Source: Chloroflexota bacterium (GTDB lineage: Bacteria; Chloroflexota; Dehalococcoidia; Lucifugimonadales; UBA3495). Taken from it: a stretch of 64,000 nucleotides of DNA. The notes under the pieces were generated by a model that had not been told where the DNA came from, made no database searches, and saw only the letters and a list, made by a program, of their open reading frames with translations. A program made the translations under genes and the position numbers. The stretch lies in contig JAPOQH010000047.1 in NCBI GenBank assembly GCA_026710825.1, positions 39,906-103,905 of the forward strand, written 5' to 3'. Positions 8,983-17,642 of this stretch are shown piece after piece; positions within the stretch are counted from its first letter, which is position 1, and each line of letters begins with the position of its first letter.

Positions 8983-9888
8983 TCAGGAACCGTCCAGCAA
9001 CGCCAGCGCGTCGTCCACGGATACCGTCTGCCGGTCGAAGAAAACCGCAGCGGTGGTGAAATTCAACCAGCCCTCGCCCTTGGACACGAACGAACCGGTA
9101 ACCGGCGGCACCTCGGAGTAGTCCCGCCCCACCGCGAACTTGAGGTAATCGGTGCCGTTCAACTCGGTCAGGCCTCGCGTGGGATCCGCCGGCAGCCACC
9201 CCTGCGTGGGATGGAGAAACTCCAACCACGCGTGCGTCTCGCCTGGCTGGTGGGTGAGCAGGCCGCTGACGTAGCGCGCCGGGATTCCCTGCGCCCGCAG
9301 CATCCCCATTCCCAAGTGCGTCATATCCTGGCAAACACCGGTCATGGACGACAGCACGTCCGCCGCCGTGGTGTTCACCGAGGTGTTGCCCCGCTCGTAC
9401 CGGATGTTCTCGTGCACCCACCCCACCACCGAGCCCACCGTTTCGAGGAGAGTCGTCGCGTTGCCGGCCGCCTCCTGGGCGATGATACGAACGCTCTCGG
9501 GATCCACCAGGTGCGACGCCGTCAGGAATTCCTGCGCTTCCAGGCCGTAGTTCAGGGTCGGCAGTGGCGCGTCGTCAACCGCCGGCCCGCGCTCGTTGAG
9601 GAGCACCAGCCCCGTCGCCACGATGATCAGTTCCTGGTGAGGGAACGTCACCCGTACCCGGTTGACCACGTTCCCCAGGCGATCGGGGTAGGTTATCCTG
9701 CGCCCCGCCGGAAAAGTTGCGACATCGCAACAACCGTCGGCGGGAGTCTGGTACCGGTCATCGAAGGGCGACAGGCGCAAGAAATTGTCGTTCTGCACCA
9801 CGATATCCGAGTACGCGTATCGGGCCACGTAGGCGTAATGCACGGGAACCAACTCCCGCGTTAACGGACCACCCAGCTCGGTTTGCAT
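8983..9888 (-). CDS. Transglutaminase-like cysteine peptidase family protein
   Basis: A 301-residue protein with the N-terminal beta domain typical of bacterial transglutaminase-like proteins and a C-terminal papain-fold core. The catalytic triad is readable: Cys in GVCQDMTHL (about residue 188), His in ETHAWLEF (about 223) and Asp in PADPTRG (about 240). It overlaps the end of the ATP-grasp gene by 28 bases and has GGAGG just before its ATG, so the two are translated in tandem. In this trio the transglutaminase-like member is thought to act as peptidase or amide-forming enzyme on the product of the ATP-grasp ligase. Confidence 0.88.
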   Translation of the reverse strand: MQTELGGPLTRELVPVHYAYVARYAYSDIVVQNDNFLRLSPFDDRYQTPADGCCDVATFPAGRRITYPDRLGNVVNRVRVTFPHQELIIVATGLVLLNERGPAVDDAPLPTLNYGLEAQEFLTASHLVDPESVRIIAQEAAGNATTLLETVGSVVGWVHENIRYERGNTSVNTTAADVLSSMTGVCQDMTHLGMGMLRAQGIPARYVSGLLTHQPGETHAWLEFLHPTQGWLPADPTRGLTELNGTDYLKFAVGRDYSEVPPVTGSFVSKGEGWLNFTTAAVFFDRQTVSVDDALALLDGS

Positions 9889-11249
9889 GACCCTCCTGAT
9901 GAGTTGTTGGTCACCCGGCTGTTCGCCTCGGACACGCGGGTCAGCCCGCCCGGGAAGACGGTGACTTCGCCGTTCCCGTTCTGCACCGCGAACACGCGCA
10001 GGTCTATGTAGCGCTCCTCAAACTCGCCATTCAACTCATCAAAAACAAGATGCCGGGAGAAGTCCAGCGTCTCCTGGGCGATGAACACCTGGGGCTGTTC
10101 GATCAACTGCTGCGCCAGGCGGCTGCGGTAGCCTTTGTCCAGGTCGGGCAGGATGAACACTCCCAGTCCACCATAGCCCTGCCGCGTCTTCAGCACCAGG
10201 CTGTCCAGGTTCTGCAGTACGTACTCCCGGTTGGCCGGTAAACGCAGATCGTAGCTCACCGCCTGCTCGAGTATGGCATTCTCCCCCAGGTAGCGCTCGA
10301 TCATGTCCGGCACCCACAGGAACACCAGCTTGTCGTCACACGCGCCGGTGCCCATGGCGTTGACCAGCACAACTTTATGGTCCAGATATGCTTCCGTCAA
10401 TCCCGGCACGAAAAGCTCCAGGTCCTCCACCCGGCGGTACACCAGGTCAACCTCGAAGTCCCCGTCCATTGCCCGGCCCCATACCCGTCCGTTGTCCCCG
10501 ACGTAAAGGTCAGAACCTTCCACCAGCGGGATGCCCAGCAGTTCGGAAAGGTAGCGGTGCTCGAAGAACGCCGACCCGTACTTGCTGTCGGTGAGCAGGA
10601 CGCAAACGGGATCCGGCGTGTCGCACAGCGATGCAAACATCTCGTGGTACGCCGCCCTGATATCGTAGGGAACAATGTCGTAACCCGCCGTCATCTCGGG
10701 TAGCACGTCCATCCCGATCTCCGTGCTTTTCATCTGGTAGCTGATGCCCGACGGTATGCGCAGGTTGTCCTCCAGGATCACGTACCGGCCCTCGCCCATG
10801 TGCACCAGGTCGATGCCGTAGACGTGCACGAACACGTCCCGCGCCGGCCGGAAATCCTGCAACTCCGGATTGTAGTACTGGCAGGAGTACATCACGTCCG
10901 GCGGCACCACCTCCTCCTGCTCACCGCAGTACAGTTCGAGCAGGAACCGGTTGATGGCTTTGAGACGTTGGGCCACACCACGCGAAATGACCTCCCAGTC
11001 CTGCTCCGGAATCAGCCTGGGCATCCAGTCCGTGGGAACGGTGCGAAACTCCCTGGGGTCCAGCATGAACGTGAAAGCGTCCAGCGCAGCCTGCTCCTTG
11101 GCGACGCTCCACCGCCGCTGCAGTTCCTCCACCCCCAGGCTCTCCACGCTGTTCATCAGGTTCCGGTATACGGGTTTCACGGAACCGTCGGCGGCGAGGC
11201 ATTCGTTCAGCACGTGCATCGGAGTCGTCGTGTCAATCAACATTGGCAT
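9861..11249 (-). CDS. Circularly permuted ATP-grasp ligase (DUF404/DUF407 type)
   Basis: A 462-residue circularly permuted ATP-grasp protein. Landmarks are AIRFLLELYCGEQ-like sequence near residue 95, VHVYGIDLVHMGEGRYVILEDNLR near 150, RIPSGISYQ just after it, and the ATP-binding LVLKTRQGYGGLGVF near 370. The family ligates amino acids or peptides using ATP; the substrate is unknown. The frame runs open further upstream to 11633, but conserved sequence begins at ATG 11249, which gives a normal family length and leaves room for the operator region. First gene of the ATP-grasp / transglutaminase / alpha-E operon, divergent from an OmpR-type regulator. Confidence 0.88.
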   Translation of the reverse strand: MPMLIDTTTPMHVLNECLAADGSVKPVYRNLMNSVESLGVEELQRRWSVAKEQAALDAFTFMLDPREFRTVPTDWMPRLIPEQDWEVISRGVAQRLKAINRFLLELYCGEQEEVVPPDVMYSCQYYNPELQDFRPARDVFVHVYGIDLVHMGEGRYVILEDNLRIPSGISYQMKSTEIGMDVLPEMTAGYDIVPYDIRAAYHEMFASLCDTPDPVCVLLTDSKYGSAFFEHRYLSELLGIPLVEGSDLYVGDNGRVWGRAMDGDFEVDLVYRRVEDLELFVPGLTEAYLDHKVVLVNAMGTGACDDKLVFLWVPDMIERYLGENAILEQAVSYDLRLPANREYVLQNLDSLVLKTRQGYGGLGVFILPDLDKGYRSRLAQQLIEQPQVFIAQETLDFSRHLVFDELNGEFEERYIDLRVFAVQNGNGEVTVFPGGLTRVSEANSRVTNNSSGGSCKPSWVVR

Positions 11250-11401
11250 CCCATTCCCAGCGGAGGGGAGCGCGGGGCGCTCCCAAATTACAACGTATCC
11301 ATCATGCCACAACCTTGTTGCGCGGGAATTAACGATTTGTAACTTTCGGATTTCGGCAGCAGCGCAAGAGGACGAACCGTCATGAGGGGCATGTTGCGAC
11401 T

Positions 11402-11439
11402 GTAACAAAAGCGTAACGGGTTCGTAATCGCACGTTAAC
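11402..11439. promoter_or_regulatory. Four 11-bp-spaced operator repeats (OmpR/PhoB-like)
   Basis: GTAAC (11402-11406), GTAAC (11413-11417), GTAAT (11424-11428) and TTAAC (11435-11439) recur at exactly 11-bp spacing, one helical turn each. Two further similar sites, TTAAC at 11329 and GTAAC at 11339, lie about 60 bases away. OmpR/PhoB-family winged-helix proteins bind head-to-tail on direct repeats with this period. The array is between the regulator gene at 11506 and the divergent ATP-grasp operon, so it probably controls both. A CATAGT that could be a -10 lies at about 11451. Confidence 0.65.
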
Positions 11440-11505
11440 GCGCCGGCATCATAGTAGGTTGGCAATAACGCACGGAAACCGGCTGCTATTTTGGGTGACA
11501 GCAAT

Positions 11506-12210
11506 ATGACCGCGTACGCCAGACCCGCCCCGCTATCGAACGTGCCTGACCCGGCTCGGGTTCTCCTGCTCGGCCAGGAGTGGGAGAGCATGAACGGCGC
11601 GCTGGCCGCCGCCGCCGACACCGGAGCCATCATACTGATGGGACCGGCGCATGATTACGATGCCCTGTCCGCAGCAGGTATCGATGGCCCAAGCGTGCTG
11701 CTGCTGTCTCCCGATCCTGAACTGGACCCGCCACCTCGGGTTGACGATGAAACAGCGCCTCTTGTGCTGCGTTGCATCGCCGGTGATGACCTGGATGACC
11801 CCGATCTATACCAGGACTCCGACGATTTTGTGAGCGTACCCTGCGATCCCTCAGAACTGATCAAGCGGATATTGCGGTTGGCCCAACGCCACCGGGCGGC
11901 AAACGCATCGGCGGAACTGATCCGGGTGGGCAGCATCACACTGAACCCGGACACCTACCAGGTGACCGCCAATGGCAGACCTGTGGACCTCGCCTGGCTG
12001 GAGTTCCAATTGCTTCTGTTCCTCATGGAAAATGTCGGCAGGGTATTCACTCGCGACCAGTTGCTCGCCAACGTCTGGGGCGTGGAGAACATCGGCGGCA
12101 CCCGCACGGTGGACGTCCACATCCGCCGCCTCCGCTACAAGCTCGAGACCGGCAACGTCACCTACTTCCGCACGGTCAAGAACGTCGGCTACGGGATGAT
12201 GGAGCCGTGA
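11506..12210 (+). CDS. Orphan OmpR-family regulator with degenerate receiver domain
   Basis: A 234-residue protein. Residues about 135-232 form an OmpR/PhoB winged helix (DLAWLEFQLLLFLMENVGR, FTRDQLLANVWG, TVDVHIRRLRYKLE, VKNVGYGM). The first 120 residues have receiver-like alternation, but the strand that normally ends in the phosphorylated Asp reads SVLLLSPDPEL, and the conserved Lys-Pro near the end reads VSVPCDPSEL, so phosphotransfer is unlikely. No histidine kinase is nearby. ATG 11506 is preferred over TTG 11491. It probably regulates itself and the divergent operon through the 11-bp repeats upstream. Confidence 0.85.
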   Translation: MTAYARPAPLSNVPDPARVLLLGQEWESMNGALAAAADTGAIILMGPAHDYDALSAAGIDGPSVLLLSPDPELDPPPRVDDETAPLVLRCIAGDDLDDPDLYQDSDDFVSVPCDPSELIKRILRLAQRHRAANASAELIRVGSITLNPDTYQVTANGRPVDLAWLEFQLLLFLMENVGRVFTRDQLLANVWGVENIGGTRTVDVHIRRLRYKLETGNVTYFRTVKNVGYGMMEP

Positions 12211-12251
12211 ACCACCGCCTGGATTCATCCGCCGACTCAGGAACAAAAAAA

Positions 12252-12279
12252 GTAGGGGCGAATAATTATTCGCCCCTAC
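12252..12279. repeat. 28-bp palindromic intergenic repeat, copy 1
   Basis: Half-site GTAGGGGCGAAT followed by AATT-type centre and ATTCGCCCCTAC; perfect palindrome. It lies between the convergent regulator and P450 genes and follows a run of A residues, so on the minus strand it reads as hairpin plus T-run and can end the P450 transcript. Confidence 0.9.
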
Positions 12280-12307
12280 GCCAGTCGGATGCGGGTGCAG
12301 CCGGTGG

Positions 12308-13537
12308 CTACCAATTGGCGGGCAGGCTCGTCACACCGCGGATGTTCAGCAGGTTGTGGTACTCAAGCTGGTCGGGGTCGCTGGCGAACCTGAGCGGCGG
12401 GAACTTGCGGGTCAACGCGCGGAACGCTTCCTGACCCTCCAGCCTGGCCCGGTTCGCGCCCAGGCAGTGGTGGATGCCGCCACCGAACGCAACGTGCGGG
12501 TTGGGGTAGCGGGTGATGTCCAGGTCCTCGGGATTCTCGAAGGCCATTGGATCGCGGTTGGCGGCGTTGATGATGACCATCACCTTCTCGCCCTCACGAA
12601 TCGTCTGGCCGCCCAGTTCGATGTCCTCCAGCGCAATGCGGGGAGCGCGTTTCACCGGTGAGTCGTAGCGCAGCAGTTCCTCGGTGGCGCGGACCAGCAG
12701 GCCGTCGTCCTCCTTGAGCATGTTCCACTGTTCGGGGTTGCGCATCAGGGCCATCGTGCCGTTGCCCACCAGGTTGATGGTGGTCTGGTGGCCCGCGATG
12801 AGCAGCAGCAGCGTGTTGCCCAGCACTTCCTCCCGGCTGAGGTCTCCCTCGCGCTCGCCGATCGCCAGCACCGAAAGCAGATCGTCCGACGGTTCGCTCA
12901 CGCGCGTCTCAACCAACGGGTTCACGTAGTCGTTCAGAGTGGTGATGGCCTCGTGGACGCGGGTATGCCGATCGGGCGACTCCTGGTCGAGAGACAGTAA
13001 CTGCCGCGACAGCGTGCGGATGAACTCGCGGTCCTCGGCCGGCATGCCCAGCCAGTTGGCGATCACCAGCACCGGCATGGCGTTGGCGAAGTCTGTGAGC
13101 ACGTCCATCTCGCCGCTCTCAGGATCAAAGTCCTTGAGCAGGTCCTGGATGATGCTCTGCACCATCGCACGGAAGCTGTTGTCGATGTACTTCGGGTTGA
13201 ACACCGGGTGCACGGTTCTGCGCATCCGCAGGTGGTCGGGCCGGTCGCGGCGGATGAACCAGTTGTTCATGTAGTCAAGGTTGAACTTGTATTTTGAGAA
13301 ATCCTCTTCCGAAATCGGTGGGCTGGGAGGCTTATCGTCGCGCAGGAACACCTCCGACGAGAAATACTCCTGGTGTCGCAGCGCCCACACCACCGCTTCG
13401 TATGACGTGACCACCCAGGTGTCGAACTTCTGGTTCCAGTACACCGGGGCTTCTTCGCGCAGCATGGCGTAGTACGGATAAGGATTCCGCAGGTTCTCCG
13501 GCGAGAGCAGCTCGTCGTGAATCCGGTCTTTCAGCAT
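12308..13537 (-). CDS. Cytochrome P450
   Basis: A 409-residue soluble bacterial P450. The I-helix oxygen-binding AGHQTT is at about 248-253, the ExxR motif (EELLRY) at about 286, and the heme-thiolate loop FGGGIHHCLGANRA has Cys358. Members hydroxylate small hydrophobic substrates with electrons from a ferredoxin; neither substrate nor redox partner is encoded next to it. ATG 13537 has GAGG 8 bases upstream and gives the usual N-terminus; a further upstream start at 13573 adds unconserved residues. Confidence 0.93.
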   Translation of the reverse strand: MLKDRIHDELLSPENLRNPYPYYAMLREEAPVYWNQKFDTWVVTSYEAVVWALRHQEYFSSEVFLRDDKPPSPPISEEDFSKYKFNLDYMNNWFIRRDRPDHLRMRRTVHPVFNPKYIDNSFRAMVQSIIQDLLKDFDPESGEMDVLTDFANAMPVLVIANWLGMPAEDREFIRTLSRQLLSLDQESPDRHTRVHEAITTLNDYVNPLVETRVSEPSDDLLSVLAIGEREGDLSREEVLGNTLLLLIAGHQTTINLVGNGTMALMRNPEQWNMLKEDDGLLVRATEELLRYDSPVKRAPRIALEDIELGGQTIREGEKVMVIINAANRDPMAFENPEDLDITRYPNPHVAFGGGIHHCLGANRARLEGQEAFRALTRKFPPLRFASDPDQLEYHNLLNIRGVTSLPANW

Positions 13538-13637
13538 CGTAAAGCCTCGCAGACAACGTTTGAGTGGAGCCAATTTAGCCGCAACGCCGTTTGGGTGTCA
13601 ACCGAAATCGCGGTGGCAGCGCACGGCTGCTCGCACG

Positions 13638-14333
13638 CTATGACAAGCCGGGTATCAGCCCAATCAACGCATTTATCAGATCGATCACGCCGCTAATCAG
13701 CCTCACCAACACCGACCCGATACTATCCGTCAAACCGGCCCGCGCCGACCAATGAGGAACATCCCCAGCGACCAGGAGAAAGATCACGTACGCCGTGCCG
13801 ATGACGACCAGCACGCGCCATAGTGTCCATCCCCACAGGCTCAGCCTGTAATCGTGGGCGATCAGCCACACCGGTCCGGCGATGAGGTAGCACGGGATGG
13901 TCAGGATGCTGAACGGCTGCTGGAAGACCCCCTCCATATCCACGGGACTGGGCAACGCAGCGTAGGTCGCCGCCGCGGTCATCCACGCCGCCAGTATCAG
14001 AACGCCGGCCTGCCAAAGCGCAACCTGGCCATCCCTGAGGAAATACCACCCCAACGTCAACGCGCCGGCCCAGATGGCGAATCCCATTATCAGCGGCGCG
14101 ATACCGATGAATAGATGGCGCGCCACGCCCTGTGGCCCCTGGTGCAGCACGTATCCGGCGTAGGCGGGATTGTCGCGGACGACGTACCGCACCTCCAGCA
14201 CGCGGTGCCCGACCAGATAGCACGCCAACTGGTGCGCCAGTTCGTGAAAGAAGGAACCAGGGATGGTGATGTAATGCATCACCATCCCTGCGGTCCAAAT
14301 CAGTCGTCGGATGATGTAGAACGGCGCAAGCAT
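13638..14333 (-). CDS. Integral membrane zinc metalloprotease-like protein
   Basis: A 231-residue membrane protein with an HExxH zincin motif (FFHELAHQLA, HELAH at residues 30-34) inside the first hydrophobic region and four to five later membrane segments. This resembles M50/DUF3267-type intramembrane proteases, in which the HExxH lies in the membrane and a distant Asp gives the third ligand; a candidate for that ligand was not assigned. It ends the minus-strand pair with the GNAT gene (10-base gap). Confidence 0.6.
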   Translation of the reverse strand: MLAPFYIIRRLIWTAGMVMHYITIPGSFFHELAHQLACYLVGHRVLEVRYVVRDNPAYAGYVLHQGPQGVARHLFIGIAPLIMGFAIWAGALTLGWYFLRDGQVALWQAGVLILAAWMTAAATYAALPSPVDMEGVFQQPFSILTIPCYLIAGPVWLIAHDYRLSLWGWTLWRVLVVIGTAYVIFLLVAGDVPHWSARAGLTDSIGSVLVRLISGVIDLINALIGLIPGLS

Positions 14334-14343
14334 GGGACAAGCG

Positions 14344-14886
14344 TTACTCGGCGACGCCGGCCTGTGTGGTCAAAGCGCCCAGCTCCGACCAACCATACGC
14401 GACTTCCGGCAACGATACGCCGCCAATGGTGTATGTATGTTCCGACACGAGACTACCGCCCATGGATTCGTAAAATCGTCGTGCCGGCCAGTTTTCCGAC
14501 AGAACCCAGAGGATCATGGAATCCATACCCCGCTCAATCGACGATCGCGCGGTAGACGTCATCAAGAGTCGACCGATGCCTCGGCGCCAGTGGCTCGGCA
14601 ACAGGTATATCGCGTAGAGTTCGCCGGCGTAGGGTAAATCAGTCATTCGGTTCGGACCCAGGGAAGCCCAGCCCACAGTCGAACCGCCGTCATCTGCAAT
14701 CAGAGACACCGAGCCAACCGATTGGTTTTCCATGTTGCGCCGCTGCCGCTCGGCCCACTCTGCGACGTCAATGGTGTTCAGATAATCGTCCGGCACAATA
14801 CCACGATAAGCCGCGCGCCAACTCTCGGCCCAAACGCGTGCTATGCCGTCCGCGTCCTCAATCCGAGCGTGCCGTATGTCAACCAC
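14344..14886 (-). CDS. GNAT family N-acetyltransferase
   Basis: A 180-residue acetyltransferase. The N-terminal IRHARIEDADGIARVWAESW and the acetyl-CoA pyrophosphate-binding loop HWRRGIGRLLM (about residues 98-108, R/Q-x-x-G-x-G/A) are clear, followed by the WPARRFYESMGG C-terminal motif of the fold. The substrate is not predictable. Probably co-transcribed with the membrane protease-like gene 10 bases downstream. Confidence 0.88.
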   Translation of the reverse strand: MVDIRHARIEDADGIARVWAESWRAAYRGIVPDDYLNTIDVAEWAERQRRNMENQSVGSVSLIADDGGSTVGWASLGPNRMTDLPYAGELYAIYLLPSHWRRGIGRLLMTSTARSSIERGMDSMILWVLSENWPARRFYESMGGSLVSEHTYTIGGVSLPEVAYGWSELGALTTQAGVAE

Positions 14887-14948
14887 TTCGCGCCTCCGAA
14901 ACCCCTTCTCGGACTCGCCGCGACAGCGCTACTAATCCCCGGGTCGAT

Positions 14949-16184
14949 TCACTCCAGCGCCCCGGCCTCCTCAAGCTCCCGATAATCCGCCTCGCTGAGC
15001 CCGACAATCTCCCGCAGCGCATACTCCGTGTCCTGCCCCAGCAGGGGCGCGGGACGATCCAGCCGCCCGGGCGTCGCCGAAAGGTGCGACTCCGTGTAAT
15101 CGGTGGCGTACGGTCCCATCTCCGGATGGTCGAGCCAGGTGAAATGCTCCCGGTGCTTCAACTGCTCATCGTCGAACAGGTCGCGGGTGTCGTTCACCAC
15201 GCCCGCCGGCACCCCAACCGATTGCAGCCGGTGCATCAGCGCGTGCCGGTCGTGGTTGGCGGTCCAGCCGGCGATGATGCCGTCCAGCTTGTCCTCATGT
15301 GCCTTGCGTACGCGGAACGTGCGGAACTCGCCGGACTGCACGTCGGTCACGCCATCGGCTACCATCTCGTCGCGTAACGCAGCCCACTGCTCGTCGTTGA
15401 ACACGGCGATGGTGATCCACCGGTCGGTCTCCCCGTTGGCATCTGAGGCGCAGGGATAGGCTCCGTGCGGCGACGCGGCGGGATGGCGGTTGCCCACCAA
15501 CTCTGGCTCCCGACCGTTCACGCCGGCGTCCAGCAGCATGGACCCGCCGAAGTGCAGGCTGGTCTCCAGCTGGGACATGTCCAGGTGCGTCCCCAGGCCC
15601 GTAGCACGCTGGCGGTCCACGGCGGCCAGGATGGCGGCGACTGCGAACTTGGGACACACGAAATCGGTGTACGCTCCGTAGGGGTTGACCGGCCCGCGAT
15701 CAGGCCAGCCGATGATGTTGGTGTAGCCCGCCAGCGAGGACAGCACCGCGCCGAATCCTGGCTGCGTCTGCATCGGCCCGCCACGCCCCAGCATGGACGC
15801 GCTGAACAGCACGACGCGCGGGTTCACCCTGCTTAGCTCGTCGTAGCCCAGGCCCCAGCGTTCCAGCGTCCCCGGCGTGAAGTTTTCGGTGATGACGTCG
15901 GCCCACTCGGCTATGCGCAGGATCAACTCCGGTGCGCTGGGATGGCCCATGTCGATGGACAGGCCGTATTTGTTGGCGTTGTAGTTGGCGAAGTAGCCGG
16001 AGCGATTGATGCCCGACTCCCCGCCGGCGAAGGGCCCGGCCCGCCGCAGCGTCTCCGGCCGCTTGCCTGACTCCACCCGCAGGACGGTTGCCCCGTATTC
16101 CGAAAGGTACTTGGTGGTCATCGGGCCGACGGCCACCCAGCAGAAGTCCAGAACCTTCAACCCCTCCAACGGCAATCCTGCCAT
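14949..16184 (-). CDS. CaiB/BaiF family III CoA-transferase
   Basis: A 411-residue family III CoA-transferase. The N-terminal PLEGLKVLDFCWVAVGPMTTKYLSEYGATVLRVES, the GYFANYNANKYGLSIDM stretch and the NFTPGTLERWGLGYDEL motif are all typical. These enzymes move CoA between carboxylic acids through an aspartyl-CoA intermediate. ATG 16184 has GGAG 8 bases upstream. It lies next to a second, clearly different family III member, and pairs of such genes often act on one catabolic route. Confidence 0.9.
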   Translation of the reverse strand: MAGLPLEGLKVLDFCWVAVGPMTTKYLSEYGATVLRVESGKRPETLRRAGPFAGGESGINRSGYFANYNANKYGLSIDMGHPSAPELILRIAEWADVITENFTPGTLERWGLGYDELSRVNPRVVLFSASMLGRGGPMQTQPGFGAVLSSLAGYTNIIGWPDRGPVNPYGAYTDFVCPKFAVAAILAAVDRQRATGLGTHLDMSQLETSLHFGGSMLLDAGVNGREPELVGNRHPAASPHGAYPCASDANGETDRWITIAVFNDEQWAALRDEMVADGVTDVQSGEFRTFRVRKAHEDKLDGIIAGWTANHDRHALMHRLQSVGVPAGVVNDTRDLFDDEQLKHREHFTWLDHPEMGPYATDYTESHLSATPGRLDRPAPLLGQDTEYALREIVGLSEADYRELEEAGALE

Positions 16185-16286
16185 CAACTCAACTCCACAA
16201 ACAATTCGATTTGCATGGATATACAGGATTTACAAGATGACCAGCCCGATCCTGTGTACCCTGTGTATCCAGGTAAAGACCTGAGA

Positions 16287-17558
16287 TCAGATTGCGCCAA
16301 GCTCCGTTAGCCTCGACAGATCGCGGTCGTTCAGCCCCAACTCGCCGCCCAGGATTTCCCGGTTATGCTCACCGACATGCGGCGCGCGCCGGCGCACACC
16401 CACCCGCGCCGCGTCCTGCATGTCCTTTACGAAGTGGCCGGGATAGGTGACCGTCTCTCCGAAGTCCTCGTGCTCAATGTGGTCGTAGTAGTCACGGGCC
16501 GCCAGTTGCCGGTGCGCCAGGATGTCGGACGGCGTCGCCACCGGAAACAGCAGGATGCGACGTTCCAACGCGCCGTCGGCCAGTTCGTTGCGGGTGTGGG
16601 TCATGAAGAAAGGCGCGACGGCCGCCACCGTCATCTCCATGATCTCGGCGCGGGCCGTGCCGTAACCGAGTTCCTCCCAGTTCACCGCGTCAAGCTCGGG
16701 GCTGCCCATCCCTTCCTCGGTCATCCAGGCGAGCATCGACCGCACGCTGCGCGCCGCTCCCGCCGTGCCGCCGCCCGGCTGGAAATTCACGTAGCCGTCC
16801 TTACAGGGCCAGTTGATCCGCGTGAACGTGCCGCCAGCCGACTCGCGGTAGGCTCCCATGCGCCGCAGGATCGTCTGCTCCAGGTCCCAGTACTGCGGCG
16901 CGTGGGCCAGCGTCCGCGCCACCGCCTGTTGGCAGGATACGTCCACGTGCTGACCCTCGCCGGTAAGCTGCCGGTGGGTGTGCGCGATCATCGCGGCGGC
17001 GGCTCCGGCTGCGCTGCCGTGCTGGTAGAACTGCGGCATGCTCACCCGCAACGGCGGACGGTCGCCGTCGCCGGTCAGGTGCATGAAACCGCCCAGCGCC
17101 ATACCGACTATGTCCGATGCCTGGTAGTCCGCGTAGGGGCCGTCCTGCCCGAACGCGGTGATGGAGACCATCACGAGGCGGGGATTGATGGCCTGCAGAT
17201 CGTCGTATCCCAGACCTAACGCTGCCATGCGCCCGGGGTCGGCGGACTCGATGAGGAAATCGGCGTTGGCGACCAGGCGGCGCAGCAGCGTTGACCCGTC
17301 GTCGGTGGCGATGTCCAGCGTGATGCCGCGCTTGTTGGCGCAGCAGGCCCACCAGAACAGGCTGCGCTCAGCGCCGGGCTCGTCCTTGTAAAACGGCCCG
17401 ACTCGACGGGCTGGACTTCCTCCCGGCGGCTCCACCTGGACCACGTCCGCGCCCAGGTCCGCCAGCATCTTGCCGCACAAAAGCCCCCGCCCGTCGCTGA
17501 GGTCGAGCACGCGATAGGGAGCCAGCAGGCCGGGGCCGTAATCGTCGTTCGATGTCAT
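16287..17558 (-). CDS. CaiB/BaiF family III CoA-transferase (second)
   Basis: A 423-residue family III CoA-transferase, starting MTSNDDYG and showing PYRVLDLSDGRGLLCGKMLADLGADVVQVEPPGG, then FWWACCANKRGITLDI and NPRLVMVSITAFGQDGPYA. It diverges from the neighbouring copy and so is not a recent duplicate. The open frame extends 51 bases upstream to 17609, but those residues are unconserved. The substrate is unknown; the neighbouring cyclase gene suggests carboxylic or cyclic acid metabolism. Confidence 0.9.
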   Translation of the reverse strand: MTSNDDYGPGLLAPYRVLDLSDGRGLLCGKMLADLGADVVQVEPPGGSPARRVGPFYKDEPGAERSLFWWACCANKRGITLDIATDDGSTLLRRLVANADFLIESADPGRMAALGLGYDDLQAINPRLVMVSITAFGQDGPYADYQASDIVGMALGGFMHLTGDGDRPPLRVSMPQFYQHGSAAGAAAAMIAHTHRQLTGEGQHVDVSCQQAVARTLAHAPQYWDLEQTILRRMGAYRESAGGTFTRINWPCKDGYVNFQPGGGTAGAARSVRSMLAWMTEEGMGSPELDAVNWEELGYGTARAEIMEMTVAAVAPFFMTHTRNELADGALERRILLFPVATPSDILAHRQLAARDYYDHIEHEDFGETVTYPGHFVKDMQDAARVGVRRRAPHVGEHNREILGGELGLNDRDLSRLTELGAI

Positions 17559-17642
17559 TCTCGTCCCGTATCTGCAGTAGTCAAATAAAGACTGCCGCGC
17601 GAAATGCACGGCAATCTTACCAGACCTGAGAGCGGGTCCCGA

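Noticed and set aside
10800..11342. Plus-strand gene opposite the ATP-grasp gene
   Set aside because: Shadow frame rich in His, Val and Gln without domain; the minus strand encodes an intact ATP-grasp core.
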